Below, piece after piece: positions 34,538 through 48,660 of a stretch of 64,000 nucleotides of DNA. The notes below the pieces were generated by a model that was given only the letters and a program-made list of their open reading frames with translations, had not been told where the DNA came from and did no database searches. Source of the stretch: Arbacia lixula (lineage: Eukaryota > Echinodermata > Echinoidea > Arbacioida > Arbaciidae); NCBI GenBank assembly GCA_963669155.1, contig OZ022577.1, positions 31,347,053 to 31,411,052 of the forward strand. Direction: 5' to 3'. Position numbers and translations under genes: made by a program. Position 1 is the stretch's first letter; each line of letters begins with the position of its first letter.

Positions 34538-37500
34538 CTGCACGGAGAATAAAATAAAGAAGACAAAAAGAAGACAAAGGAAATTAGATGCTGGTATATA
34601 AGGCACGGATTCAGTCATAAACAAAGACAACTGTTCATAGTAGGGGTACGATTACCATAGGCAGTCTGATACCAAAAAGGTTATATACAAACAATGCTAA
34701 AAGACTGCATGATGGTGGCAACTGATCTGAATCAAGATTTGAGACCCAAATAGCATTTTAACCACACTTCATATGGGCTTCATTGTTAGCTATCCTCATT
34801 AAACTTTTACAATAACTGGTTATACAATTTTGAGTAATTCCTATAAATTTCAATCATTGTTATTGTGTCTGAATGTGTTTCATAATCAAAACCTAAATAT
34901 GTAAAATGTACTATTCATTCTTTACAAATCGTAACAGAAATTAATAAGCATTCATCCAAAAGAAACATTCCACACACATATGCACACAATCACATACAAT
35001 ATAATTTTACATTTATTTTTTTGAATTATTGCAAAAGAATACAAAACCAGCTACACATGTGGTGAAGTTATTTCTTGGGTTTCGTTAATCCCATTTCGTT
35101 ATTGACTTTGTGTATAGACCGAATAAATGTGTGGACACTAACACCTCCAAACAGGTTCCCTGAATGCACAAGAAATTGAATAAGAAATCCCTATTCTGCA
35201 GTGGTTGTATACAGCTTTGAGCAATCAACGGTATGAGGGAGGTGAGGCGTGTAATATGCATTGAGCAAGCTCAACGCTACACGTGCACGTAATCAAATAA
35301 AATGTGAGGCCTGCGTGTGAATGAGACAACGCTTTCTGGGGGATTCCGCGAGCACTGCGCGGCGCCTGCCATTCTTTGTGACCCGTATACTGGCATGGGC
35401 CTGTGTCACATGACCGAGACAACAGTAGTGCACTTCTGCGAGAGGGGGAAATCGCTACGGCAACACGCTCCTCCTCGGCAGAAGGAGAAGCAGGAGAGCG
35501 ATGGAGGAGAGGAGAGCGGTGGAGGAGAGGGAAATTATCTGGCCTCTGGCAAGATACATTAGCATCATCTGGAGAAATGACACCATATCTCCAGTGCAGC
35601 AGAAGACTCACTGAGCTGGCTGGCTTGGCTGGGTCACAGCAACAATGACATACCTCCACGAGATTGGTGGCGATAAATCAAAATATCGGGCCAATTACTG
35701 TCACGGCTGGTTTCCGACACAAAACAAGAAATAAATGGCATTCAGAGGCAAAGAGGGCCAAAGCATAGAGTCAGCTGACTGAAGTCAAGGTGTCTTTGTA
35801 TTATGACAATGCAGTGGAATGGGAGTGACCTACTTCACCCACATCAATAATCATACGCCTCCATTTCGCTCCCATAATGTCAAATTAATTAACGGTAAAA
35901 TATGACATTCTGCTAACCTTTACAAAATGGCACAAATTTGCTGAAGTATGTCATCTTCAAATTTCCTTTCCTAAATAAAGATAAGTGGCTTACACAGGGT
36001 GATATTAGTTGCATTATGAATATTTTTAGCACTAATGGGTATCACAGTGTGTTTTAGTTTGCATGATACGCTTCATATTTTTTAATGTCAATGGGTAATG
36101 AGGTCAATGAATAAAGAAGAATTAATCTGATGTTAGATCCATTGCATTAGTTTGGCTTCTCCACAATGAACGTGACTTCACGTTGACACAAAACACTACT
36201 AGTCTGAGAACATGAGAATAGACATCTAGCATGTCCATAATAAAGCACACTGCCCCACTTTTCTGCACATGGCCGAGTCGCAACGAAGAGTGAAATCTAA
36301 GACATCTTCCATACTTGGGTGATTTCTTGATTACCAGATATCACATGGTCTGAGGATTATACTTAATTAATTTCCTTCTCCTCCTATTCTCTACTTCACC
36401 CGTCTATTCGCTGATTATCCTACAACATCTCTGTCATTATTTGATTGAGACACATTTTTCAAGGACTTCCCCTCGGCTTCCTTTATGTGATCAATGAATG
36501 GACATTATGCGAGTTATGGTTGCTGCATTTGAACAAAAGGTATTCTAATTACTACATTGTAGACATACTGTCAGTGCACCCTGCATGAACTGACTTAGAT
36601 AATGATTTGTTATTTTTGATTGACATAATCACTGTTTAGTTTTTCAGCACGCTACCCAAAATCTTGAATACATCACTGTTTAAGTATTTTTACAACTGAA
36701 ATGAAAAACAAATGGAATCCACTATTCATCAAAATAAGACGAACAACAACACTAGGTTGTGTGTATTCCAGCTCAAATATAAAATGTACAAGGAGTGAGG
36801 GTAACACGTGACACGACACCCACCCACCCCTCACACACATGTACATACACATAATTTTGGCTGTACTGAAATGAAAACATAACTGTTGAGGAACATGATA
36901 CAACATGGGCTACATTATGTAAACATTAAGCTCACACAACATTGCATATATGTACAGTGTACATGGACCAAGGGCTTGCAAATGCTTTCCAGTCAAAATT
37001 AATGAAATTGAGAATTTGAGCATCAAAACCTAGTCATGGCAGGGTGGTTTTGAACAAGAGGGTTTCTTCTCTGCAGGGGGTAGTCTAGGCATTGAGCAGG
37101 CACTGTCACTTGCTTGAGTGAGTCAAGCCAACTCACTGCTTAAAATTTCCTCATTTATCCCTTCAAACTGTTTTTGATGCAGCAACTAGATCTTTCATGC
37201 ACACCAGTCTTGATCCAGCCCTCTGTTTTTATTACAATGACCACATCCCCTCAGACCACCCCGCCCCCTCAACAGATTTTCCCCCTTGGTCATGTTCCAC
37301 TGCCCACCATTCAGATTCTCCTTGGTTCTCCTTCATCAACCATGGAGAAAAAAAACAAGCCTAGATTTTAATGCTTTCCGACACTCGGTTCCACTGTTGT
37401 AATCAAGCACTCAATGGATTTCTGAATGAAGAAGGAGAATGAGATGTGCCATGCCCTTTCATGAAATATTCCCCAGATGGACTTGACATGTCAGGTTGAT

Positions 37501-38149
37501 GACAGGCAAATTTATTCTTCGCCCCCACTCCATCACTCACAAAGATTTTGAAATTGCGAAATGAATCCTGCTGCTGCCCTCATAGCCGATCAGCTGTCCA
37601 TTCATTACCATTCTAAATCTCATTCAAAAGTCCGGGGAATACTGTGTCTACCCTTAAAACATTCATGACGTTAAATTTGAGATGTCCGCCTTTGTACTTT
37701 GTTGTGATAGATGCGGATGTCACTATCGTTGAAATCTGCAAAATATACTACTGGGTAAATCGCAATGCCAAGAGATATCGCGTATCATGCTCACTGAAAA
37801 CCTGTGCACGATAATTACAAGTCCATGCATGTGATACAATTCCTGTCTTGGGAGTCTCCCATATAATGTAGACGGTGCTCCAGAACTATGCTTTGTCTCA
37901 TTAGTTATGATGGATGATATTCACTTGGGGGAATACACTCTGCATATTCACCGTATTGATATTATAGCAAGATAATAATTCATGCGAGTTTGGATCAGAT
38001 ATCACTTTATTAATTAGCATAATATGGGTTTGGCGCTCTGGGGCGCGACAGACTGCCATCCGTTTCTCACCGAAGCAAACACATCAGGGACTGGGAGTGT
38101 ATGCTATGTATGTGTCACTGTTTGCTCTGTCCAGTTATATCCATATTCT

Positions 38150-38410
38150 CTAGCTTTCTCTCTCTCTCCTTCTCATTTCCATTGTTTATTTTATTTGCCA
38201 CATCTCTTTTTCTCCCTCCCTTCTCTCTTTCTATTTCAATATCGTATGTCATCTCTATTTTCTTCTTCTTCTCCTTCCTTTTTTGTACTCTCTGCCTTCA
38301 TCTTTCATTCCTTTCTCCATCTTTCTCTCTCCATATCTCTCTTTCCATCTTCCTCAACTCTCTCTCTCTCTCTCTCTCTCCCTCTCTCTCACTCTGCATC
38401 TCTGTCTCCC
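38150..38410 (+). repeat. CT-rich low-complexity tract
   Basis: Degenerate pyrimidine sequence with a (CT)n core at about 38358-38380. Confidence 0.85.
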
Positions 38411-38681
38411 TTTAAGCACATACGCATAACAGGATATTCCTAGCACCATACTGAATGACATGGAAAACAACCACAAAATGTTTGAGCTTGGTGAAAACAA
38501 TATGCAATTGGTTACATACATGTTGACATTTACACGGTTCTGTTTAAAAGCCATGTTGATATCATTTCAGGGTGAATATGTAATGGAGGAGCTCCCACGC
38601 ATCTCCTTTAACCCTCTCCGTACCAAGGTGCATGAAATGTGTAATAAGTCAATGGGCTTTTCCTGGCATGGTACTGTGAGA

Positions 38682-38712
38682 AGTAATGAACGAAACTCTT
38701 GTGTTCATTACT
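38682..38712. repeat. Perfect 10-bp hairpin
   Basis: AGTAATGAAC and GTTCATTACT are separated by 11 bases. Part of the arm (GTTCATTACT) recurs about 100 bases downstream. Confidence 0.6.
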
Positions 38713-41700
38713 GATCAGGAAACTCTCTATGTGTTCAAAGGTAATCACGAGCCAGAGTTTCCCACCACATCAGTCTGTGCGTCCGACAATGTGGCAAGGA
38801 TGAGATAGCATGTTCATTACTGGACATTCCCAGGAAATCCTGTGTGATAGGAAAGCAGCTTCCTCTTTTACTTAATCTATCTTACCCAACATGATAGGAC
38901 AGGAGGCCTGTCTTCACTACACCCCAAGTTGCAAAGTAGCGCGCTAATGTCTGATTCAGGAAATGAACCCGATCAAAAGCTAGCAGTCTATGTGGTCACA
39001 AGAAGGGAGTTGCAAAATGGTGTGTCTTTGGTCAGCAGAATTTTGGATTCGCTCACAATATTATGCACTACCTTGCAAAAATGCATTGTATTAACTCTCT
39101 CACTTTCAACAATCGGTACTAAGAGCGTTAAAGGGGAGATTTGTTAAGTTCATCATTCCTAAGGGTGCACTGGGCACTGCATTACATAACAGCAACAGAT
39201 GGCTGAGGGATTTCAGTTCTGACTTGAGCAGACCAACATTGTGAGGTTTCCTTGTTAACGGCTGATGCAGACACAATTTTTGAAGTTTGGTCCAACAACA
39301 GTCTGATGCAGACCCTCCTTGTACCAGAGCAGGTCAGGACCCACTAGATTACAGTGATCACTTCCAAGGAAAACTCAAATCCATTCTCCAAGCCAGTTTG
39401 AGGCATATTGCTGTTTTAGCCTTCAACAAAGCACTAACAACCCTTCACTTGCAAACATTCATTGGCAATGCTTCCCTTCCTTGTTGGCACGTAACACAGA
39501 TTTTTATGTTATAGTGAATATAACCCAAACCTGAGCTAAGAAAGTAATACATGGACAAGTACAAGTCCAAGGTATTTTATACTGTGCAACAAATATTTTG
39601 GCACTTGTGAGAACCGGGTTCATTCTGTCAATTGGTACCATAGACTTTTACAACTTTTAGAGCTCACCGATGCTGAATTATTCAGGAAAGACAGCCCACA
39701 TTGCCCTTTGAAACCTTTGCCTCAAGTCAAGTGGTGAATATCAAGGCACCAAATGACACTGCAGTATTTATAACCTTTTTTTTTTTTTTAATGGCGAGAG
39801 GAAATTTCCCTCACATAATTTTTATATACATTTAGCTGTGAATAGAAGAACTAGGCAGTCCGGAACTCTGCGCCGACTCTGCTGACGAGTTCCGCTGCGA
39901 CGCTGCGCTTGCGATCTCCCTGGCAAGGAAACGGGTGCCCCTAACTGCCCCCACTATCAGACTCTCTATCTGCCCCTCCTCAAATAGCATTTGACAAGGG
40001 TTTTCCTGCGCCTGAGCTGCTCTCTTCCCATCCACTAATTGGGACCTCATTTCGCCTTTCAACCCCGTACCAACAGGGTGCGTATGAGCCCGGGAAATTG
40101 AATCACCCCGCTTCTTGTGGGCAAGTTGTCAAGACGCAAGTGGAACAAACGCACAGGCTTTGGGTATTGTACTCTACGCTGTATCTTAGGACTTTGTACA
40201 TTAGGCCTACATTTAAACTTATAATGAAAGAGATTTGCAATGTGTACTAATACAAGTGCTTATCAGGATTCTAGCCAATGTTGTTGATTTCATGTGGGAT
40301 ATATACACACCCTGCACAAAGACTTTGGGCCAAAAAATACATTGTGCCAGCTTTACATAATTTGTTTGCAAACATCACTTACTACGGTACAATCATAGCA
40401 GTCATTTTAACATGGGTTTGTCAATCGTACAATATGTGAACGCTGTATGCATAATTTATTACAGGTTTGGAGAAAAGACAATGTACGGAATGCATCCATA
40501 ATACTTTGCATATTTGACACTTATATCCAGCGTATATGTAACACTGACATTTCCATTAGCCTCAATTCTACATCAATTATTGTGTAGGTGTGCAGGATTG
40601 TTTAGGACGCCAAGATGTCGCTCTCTTTCTCCTATCCAAGCACTCCCACCTGTACAATGGTGCTTAGCTTTGGCATCAGATGTGTTACTTCTGTATAATT
40701 TCACACCAATCATTTTGAATCTCAGGCTATTGTTCATTAACCATATATTTGAATTGGGAATCTCTTTTGTGTGTACCTACTGTAGCCCTGCTCAGCCTAT
40801 GTGCATGTGCATCATGCTGAAATAGTTGCCTTAAATCAACCCGAGTCTTGAGAAGGTTGCATTCATCACAGCATGTTGACATACTGAGAAGACCTGATAG
40901 GACAGAGATTTCACTGCTAAGGCCTTCTATCTGTGCTAGTTGCTTTCTGCCAAGTATTTACTTTCCATCAGGGGGCATTCTAGTGCCCGGCCACTACGGC
41001 ATTGATTCACGAACGGGGAAAGTACAGCGGTCCGCACATTAAACCACTTTGTATTGATTGTGAAACTGGGGGATGGGGCTAAATATTTGGCTTTCAGTTG
41101 TGCCCGCTCTTCATCAAATATGGGTGCCCCTTTTGAAAAAAAACTGTGTGCCCCCATAAGCCCATAAGTCTGTTCATGGGTAAATGTGTAAGGGCATATG
41201 GGGTTACGGTGTAAAGTCTGATTCAAGATCATTTGTAGTACAGCCCCAGCCATGTCACTTATCCAGGGCTATTATGCAGAAACACTTTCAATCACCGAGT
41301 TGCCATGCAAACAACCAACCAGCTAATTTGCACTTTAATGTAAAGCTAAACATAACAATTAATATCTTATGAATAAAACAATGACATAAAGATGACTGCA
41401 TGGCTGTATAAATACATACCCATGCCATTGTGCTGTTAAAAATCACATTTGCTGATATCTAATATCCTCCTGAAATCATTTAGAAACACCAGACTTTCAA
41501 ACAAATCCTCCCAACACAATCAACAATGGTGGTGTGCAAAGAGGACATGTATCGTATCAGTGGGAAAGGTCTAGTTTTTCACACTTCCGTGCCCACCACA
41601 AGAACAGCATGGTGCTGTCTTGTTTAGAAATGGACCCTAACACAAAGGAGCACAAATTGCCCCATTATATCTCATACAGGACAATTACAAACACATGTGC

Positions 41701-44619
41701 AGCAACACCAGACCCCAAGTTCACTGGCCCACCAATACTGAAATATGTCAGTCATATGGTGATGTTACTCCATTACCCCTCTTAGTGTCAAGCTATGAAA
41801 GACCCATTGAGTTATTGTACATTTAATGAATCAATGGTTTTAAGAGGTTTAAAGTCATGCAATAATGCTAATAAAAAATCAAATATATTGATGAATCTCA
41901 TTCTAATATTTAATGAGTATTGAAGGGCCTACAGCTCAATGAAATTAATCAATATTCAAAAGTGGGTAGTGATAAGGTATAAGAGACTACACATTAATTT
42001 CTCGTTTGAACCATAGCAGAGCATGAAAAGATAAGCTGTTTCAAAAGTTAGGAACAAGATAGAAAACAGTCAAAATTGGCAAGGGTAGCATGGTACACAG
42101 CTTACACAGAGGTATTCACTATTGAAGCAACATATGTATTCAAGCATGTGACATTCTCTTCAGAACAGAACTCCTCGACTTGTCCTTACCGCACACTTAA
42201 ATATCATCGATTCTTGAACAAGAGGGTGCGCTTACAGGCATGAACCGACGCAAAATGACATTTAAATGCAACTGTGTCTGTAGCGGGGTGCTATGCGGAC
42301 AATCTGGTCGCGCATTCATACATGACAGACCTGGGAACCACAGAGGGAGATGCATAATTTATCTGCTAGACTGCCACAGATGATTGTGCTTGCATGCTTG
42401 GCTTCATCCACCATCACTAGTAAAAGATTGTCTGTGATTTGCTTGGAATTCAGACACTTACCTTTATTCAGACTGAACCCGAGATACAATTAGCGTGGTA
42501 TTCCCTCTCTCAAAAGGAGGGCGCAATCATCATTAATGTTTCATAGTCCACTTTCACGGACTGTAGTTTTATCACCTATTGCATTGCATGATTTATTATG
42601 CATTTTCTCCAATGGGTTACTCTTCCATACACTTACACATATTATTGTGTAGTACTAGTGTAAGCAATAAATATGCATGTACACTGTAGATCAAAATACA
42701 TAACTTTCAACATTCATATTTCATCCTTCAGCCTATCCAGCTCATTGGTCATTCATTAATGTATTTCATGAATGTACAACTCACTTTCCTCAATAGGGAT
42801 TCAACCTATCCATGATTATATAATTTATTAATGTTACATCAACTCAATTTATCATTCAATTACTCAACATGTGATCAATTTCATTCAGTATTTCATTAAT
42901 TCATCATTTTGCAGTTGTTTTCACTTTTGCGTCATGCAGGGTCAATATATGAAGCCTACTAAATAGCAATGGGCTCTTATATCAGATTATCAGATTATCG
43001 TTTTTTAAAAAAATCTCTAAGAACTAGCAGCAAGAGAGGTTTACCTCTTAAAAGAAGTTAGGTGAAATCATTAAATTCTTATCACACTAACGCAGAGCCT
43101 GACTTCCTGGTTTGAAGACAGAATTAGTTTCACCTCCACCAGATGTTCAAAATAAGAAGATAACATCTCCTCTGTGTTTCTATGCGAAGACAAGAAAAGC
43201 TGTAGGAAATACACATAAGCTCCCTTCAGCAAACCTATCAAGGAAGAAATCACAAATTATAATTAAGCCTTAGTCAGAATGGGGGGAAAATCTCAAACTT
43301 GCAGGGTGGTTGGAAAGGATCATAGATGCCTGCAGATACTTCCTCATTTCCCTTCCTTTTAATATCCTCCAAAAATATACCCTTTAAGCCCATCAGCAAT
43401 ATTTGGCATAAAAAGTCATCAATGGTAAAAAAAAGGAACCAGTGTATTTACCCTCATGTCGTACCTATACAAACCATTCTGTTTGACTCCTTTCTTTAAT
43501 TGCTATTATGCAATTGTGAATAGGCATTTAATGTGAAAAGAAATGACCAATGATAACTGGCTTGTCACACCAGCAAGTCCCTCTAAAGAGAGGCCTAAAT
43601 GGGCCAATCAGATCTGGTGCTGAATTAATTGTGATTGTGTATGACCACACACCAGTCTATCATTTAATCTTACAACTAATCACATTCCTTTTTTGACAAA
43701 CATAGACATAAACATCTAGACAAGTTTCTACTCACTGTCTCAATTTCCTGCCCATTATAAAGCGGAAAACACCACATGAAGTGCACTCTGCGTGAGATAA
43801 CAATGCGACTTGTTTACCTATGTCCACTGCATTTCCTCTTCTCTGGAATGACACATCATGTGTTTATATCCCACCAAGACGGAAGCTAATTGTCTAAGCT
43901 ACTATATTCCCAAACAAGACACCAAATAGATTATATTTTGCAGGAGGAAATACGCTTTGATCTTCAAATTCACACGTTTCTTAGTACCTTAATACTCGTA
44001 TTGCTGCGTGTAACATCCTGTGGGATTGTGGGAATTTCTTCAATCATTCCAAGGGGGCTTTAGGAAATGCACACTCACAGAACGCTCTACCCAAGATCAC
44101 AAACTCTAATCCAGCAAGCGGTATTTTGGCAGTTTTTCGCAAAGACGCTCTAATCTTGCCTCATCGGAAGCATGATTCCATCAGAGTTCATGCAGATTAA
44201 CGCTGCTCGTAACGTGAAACGAATCAATGGGACATAATACGACTAGACGGTAATCTCTGTATATGATCTCCACGGATCCGATAGGGATTTATGAAATGTA
44301 CACTTGAATGCTGCATTCTACATTCGGCTGTGCATCTCAATTACAAATCGAACCCACACATGTGAAATGCAGTGTTTGTTCACTTCTATTTGAAACAAAC
44401 AAAACCCTCCACATGGCATTTGCATTTTCACTATCTTAAAGGGTAACATCGGTCATTTAATTTATTCAAGAGTTTTTACTTTCATTTGTTAACACTGAAT
44501 TTAGCATGTAGAAAAACAATAAAAGTGTGTTGTCGAGTATTAAAATAATTTGAATTGTTTAGGGACAATTTTCATTATCATGACTGTTCACGAAAAAAAA
44601 TTCAGTCACTTAACTTTTT

Positions 44620-44623
<4 letters not shown>

Positions 44624-44654
<31 letters not shown>
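44624..44654 (+). repeat. CT microsatellite
   Basis: Fifteen uninterrupted CT units preceded by a T run. Confidence 0.95.
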
Positions 44655-44656
<2 letters not shown>

Positions 44657-45885
44657 AAAGCCAAGCACATAAAGTCCTATAGGCAAACATGTCACTGTTT
44701 GACTTGTCCACTTGTCTATGTTTTCATTTTTGTTCTTGAATACATGCGGACTAGATAGATCAATGACTTTTTCCTGCAAGCCTAATACCATGCCCCCTAC
44801 GACACCTATGCCCCTTGCCCTAGCGCATCCTCCCCTGTAATTGCAATAATTCACAGATTGAATTTTCCAACCCATTCTGGCCAGAGGCCAACCACAGCAA
44901 TCTGTCAATTTTGCGTCAAGTCTACAACTCTGCCATCATGAACTTACACGCATCTGAGCAAACACGGGCTTTCCACTCTACATGGGGGTGACTCAAGAAT
45001 GGAGAATGTTTCTTTGAACTCTAAACAGATTGAAAACAACCACTGAAGTGACACATTAATGCAAGTCACCTTGTAAGTAATCCACTTTCGGATGTAGCAG
45101 GCAGGAACTTTACTCATGTCTTTCTGATAAAGCCGTGTCAAAGTCGAATCCTACTTAGCACACTGCTTCTTTGGCGCATGTTTATAATACAGAGATGGGA
45201 AAAACGTTCCACATCCATGCATGAGGGGGGATTACACTTTGCCACAGACAACATCACCTTGTTTGATAATATATAGTACGTTCATTTTCTCTTTCATTAG
45301 AAATTGTGAAATTGTTGACGAGGAGCTTTGAGATGTTTGTTGGGTTTGTCTGAATACCTTAGCCTACGCTTTGCTCAGAGCTATCAACTGGCCAGAAAGC
45401 AAAACCAGACATGAATGGTATGGGCATACCAGATGGTCCATTGTAATGACTTGAGCAAATCTCCAGAAAGCCAGTATACCAGTCTCCATTCGCAAAATAT
45501 CTCATTCAAAGGTTTTGAATTGCTCACAATGCATCCTCTGAACACTTCCTAAAAAAACACATCTCATTTTACAATTCCAAGCTTTCTGAAAGAAGAACTG
45601 ACTCTAATCACACATATTCATTATAAGTGAAGATAGCAAACCATAGGCAAATTTGATTATAACATGCCTAGCAGCAGCTGTATAAAGCCAATCTGAATGT
45701 GTGTGCACCCATCCCCAAAATGTAATTTGCATTCATCAAAATATCATTCAAATATATTTTCAATCAAACTGACACTACAGTTTTGCCTTTTCACACATTT
45801 CTAAATTGTTATAATCTGTTATATTTTGCATTACAGAGTGCATACCCCTTTTCTTTGATTTCATTCCATTGCTCTTGTGACTCCA

Positions 45886-46080
45886 GGGGCCATATTCATG
45901 AAACCGTCCTAGTCTAGTTAGTCACTAAAAATGTATGTTGCTAAATACACGTTAGCAATTAACTAGGCCTCGTTAAATTTCATTATTGTTTAGACTAAGT
46001 GGTAACTAGAATTGTATGTAAAGGACCTAAATACCTTCAGCAACAAACTAGGCTTAGCAAGATTTCATGAATATGGCCCC
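45886..46080. mobile_element. Small inverted-repeat element (MITE) with GGGGCCATATTCATGAAA ends
   Basis: The first and last 18 bases are perfect inverted repeats (GGGGCCATATTCATGAAA and its complement). The 195-bp body is rich in CTTAGTTA/AACTAGG-type words, such as AACTAGGC and CTAGTTAG. No target duplication is obvious. Related, more degraded copies lie at 56508-56593 and 58149-58271, so this is a dispersed family. Confidence 0.7.
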
Positions 46081-47479
46081 GTCTATATATAAAATACGTC
46101 CCACCTAAACAACACTGCCTACTCTAGGAAAAGAAAGTATAAGAAAAGGTCAGGCAATAAGTGTAGTGACACAGTCCAGGTGACCAAAAGCTACATCTGT
46201 CCACTGGGGAAAAACAAGGAGCGACATTCAATACACTCTCTTTCCTGTCTTATCTTATTAAATTTATCGACCTCAGGATCACATCTCTGTGGACAGGGGC
46301 TGGGAGGATGCGGGACTCATAACGCCCATGAAGAGGCGAGCCACCACGTAACCCACTCCCAATAAAGCCTAGAATTGCATCTTGAATCCCATTGGACGAT
46401 CCCTTTGCATTGGACGAAGCCACCACGTGCCATATTCATCGGAAAGGAGACGTTGCACTTATGCTTTTCCTTTCCTTTTGCTATAAAGCTATATCAAGGC
46501 AAATTATTTTTGTTCCAATTTGCGAGGCCGCTTTATAAGCCTAGTATCACTAAATGAACCAGACGTAATTCATACCCTACAAGAAAAATTAACTTCCACA
46601 GAGGCCCATTTTTACAACTATGGGGCTAAATCGATATCTTAATACCTGAAAGACACTTTCATAATATCTCACATTGTACCTCAAATTCTTATACCTACAC
46701 ATTTATATTTTGCAGTGCATTTGATTGCATTTTCCTTTAAGATTGCCACATATAAAATAGAGCAATGCATTCAATACATTGAATATGAATGCACTGACAA
46801 TAATATACCTTAAGCAGGAAAACTATGTAAGTTGTTCAAAAGATAAACATGTGCTCATATTGGGTGGTAAGAATGAATACAATTCTGTCAGTCAAATCAA
46901 CACATCTGCAGGCTTTCAAACACACTTTTTCCCTAATATATTTTTTTTTTCTGGGAATGACCGAGAGGAAGAGGAAGAGGAAGGAAGGAACCATGGGACC
47001 AGTCAATCTGAGAGAGCGGGGTCAAATTAAGGCCGGTTCCATTTCTCACGCACTCAATGTTTCCCATGGATAGGAAATCAATAGGATTTGCATTGATTTG
47101 AGAATATGGATTGTGCAGTCATTGTCAAGGGAAGAGGAGAGAGGTTGGTCTACAGACATTGACATGGAGTCCTCACAAAAAACCTTTTAGCTATTTTTCT
47201 CATCTGAACACCAACCCAAGAAACTAATCACCTGACAGCAATAAATCATTTCATACATTTTAATCATGTGACAATACATAATCATACACAAATCATATTT
47301 GTTGTTAATTACTCATAATATTCATTGGTAAGACAGGTATAGAATATCTTTCATAATGCACATGAACCATTTTCTAACACACCAGCTGTGCTTTTCTCTT
47401 GAGATCATGATATTATGCAGAACGTGTAGTTGATACAAAAGCACAATATTTAGGAGACACAACACAACACACAAAACAC

Positions 47480-47910
47480 TGAGTATGGAAGAAGAGTCTT
47501 CATCTTCTTTCCAAAGTTCTCCATATCTGCTTCGCGGCCTGCCTTTTTCCCAGATAAATCTCAGCAGCGTTCATTTATGTGATGTGACAGGGAGGTTGAA
47601 TGGTCGGTGGCAGCACACAATGATGAATCATTTGAAATCAATTACTGGCCCAGTGCTCATCTTTGGCTGTGACTGAGTGGGGATTCCCTCCAGTGCTCCG
47701 ATGAGCTTTGCAAAACGATGCCCAAATCAGGGCTGATACTGTGCCAGCTTTGAGGGGCAAAGCCTGAATGTTGTTTTGGATGGATGTCAAATCGAGCGCA
47801 GCAGATTGAGTGTCTGATCTCAGCTGACGTCAAGATTCGAGCAAGAGCTCACGTCGTCTTCGCCCATGCGTCCATTCCCATCGCCGCCCGCTCCTCGTAA
47901 CTTCAGCCAC
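47480..47910. other. High-complexity block in the upstream region; candidate conserved non-coding element
   Basis: The composition is balanced and repeat-free, with homeobox- and CREB-like words (TGACGTCA-like AGCTGACGTCAAG near 47822). No recognisable protein frame. Inference only. Confidence 0.2.
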
Positions 47911-48393
47911 TTGATGGAGGCTGTTTCCACGCAGGCAAAGTCTCCTATGTGGTATGTGATGAAGCTTCTACAGCATACATCAAAATCTGTAGATGAGAAT
48001 GCTTTCAACAATTTCATAATTTTTAAGTGATTACTTTCCTATGATGCAGAAAACGAAAGCTGTGGTAATGGCAAAACAGCTCTGCCATGATCACAGATCC
48101 CGTAGTCTTTACCTTGGCTTTATCATGCCCAAACCATTTATGACTTTCTACAAGTAAGAACAAAGCTCCTGCATCCTAATGGCATGAAGATGACCACAAA
48201 TGTTGGTTAGAGGAAGAAGCGTCTGTAAATTGATCTCCTTCTTTCCCTTCATTGGAGAGGCAGCTGGCTAAAAATAGCACAAAGGCCATCACAGCTCTCC
48301 TCCAATGCTCACTTCACCATCCTCACTTCACCAACGGGCAAGCTATGGGTTAATACAAGAATCTTGACACTTGTCCTCTATTTCTTTACAGTG

Positions 48394-48660
48394 GGGAGAG
48401 GGAGAGGGGAGAGATGGGGTGGGTAGAGAGGGTGGAGGGGAGACAAGAGAGAGGGGATAGAAGGTAGAGGGGAGAGCAATGAGAGGGGAGAAAGGGGGAG
48501 GGGAGAGAAGGATGAGTGGAAAGAAAGGAGTGGGGAGACAAGTTAGAGGGAAAAGAAGGTGGACGGGGAGACTGAAAAGGCAGAGAGGGGGGAGGAAGAG
48601 AGGGAAGAACAGAGAAGGGGATTGGGAGAGGTAGAGATGGAAGGGAAGGGAGGGAACAAG
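48394..48660 (+). repeat. GA-rich purine tract
   Basis: Degenerate GGGAGAGG/GGAGAGAA sequence over about 265 bases. On the NOVA sense strand it is a polypyrimidine tract. Pro/Ser/Leu-rich frames here are artefacts. Confidence 0.9.

Noticed and set aside
35225-35659. 144-codon minus-strand frame in a GC-richer block upstream of the KH1 exon
   Set aside because: The translation is low-complexity (HRSPLLHRSP-type) and unrecognised. It could be an intronic element rather than an exon.
43378-44450. ACCCTTTAAG and CTTAAAGGGTAAC as possible element ends
   Set aside because: They face the wrong way for terminal inverted repeats and share only about 10 bases.
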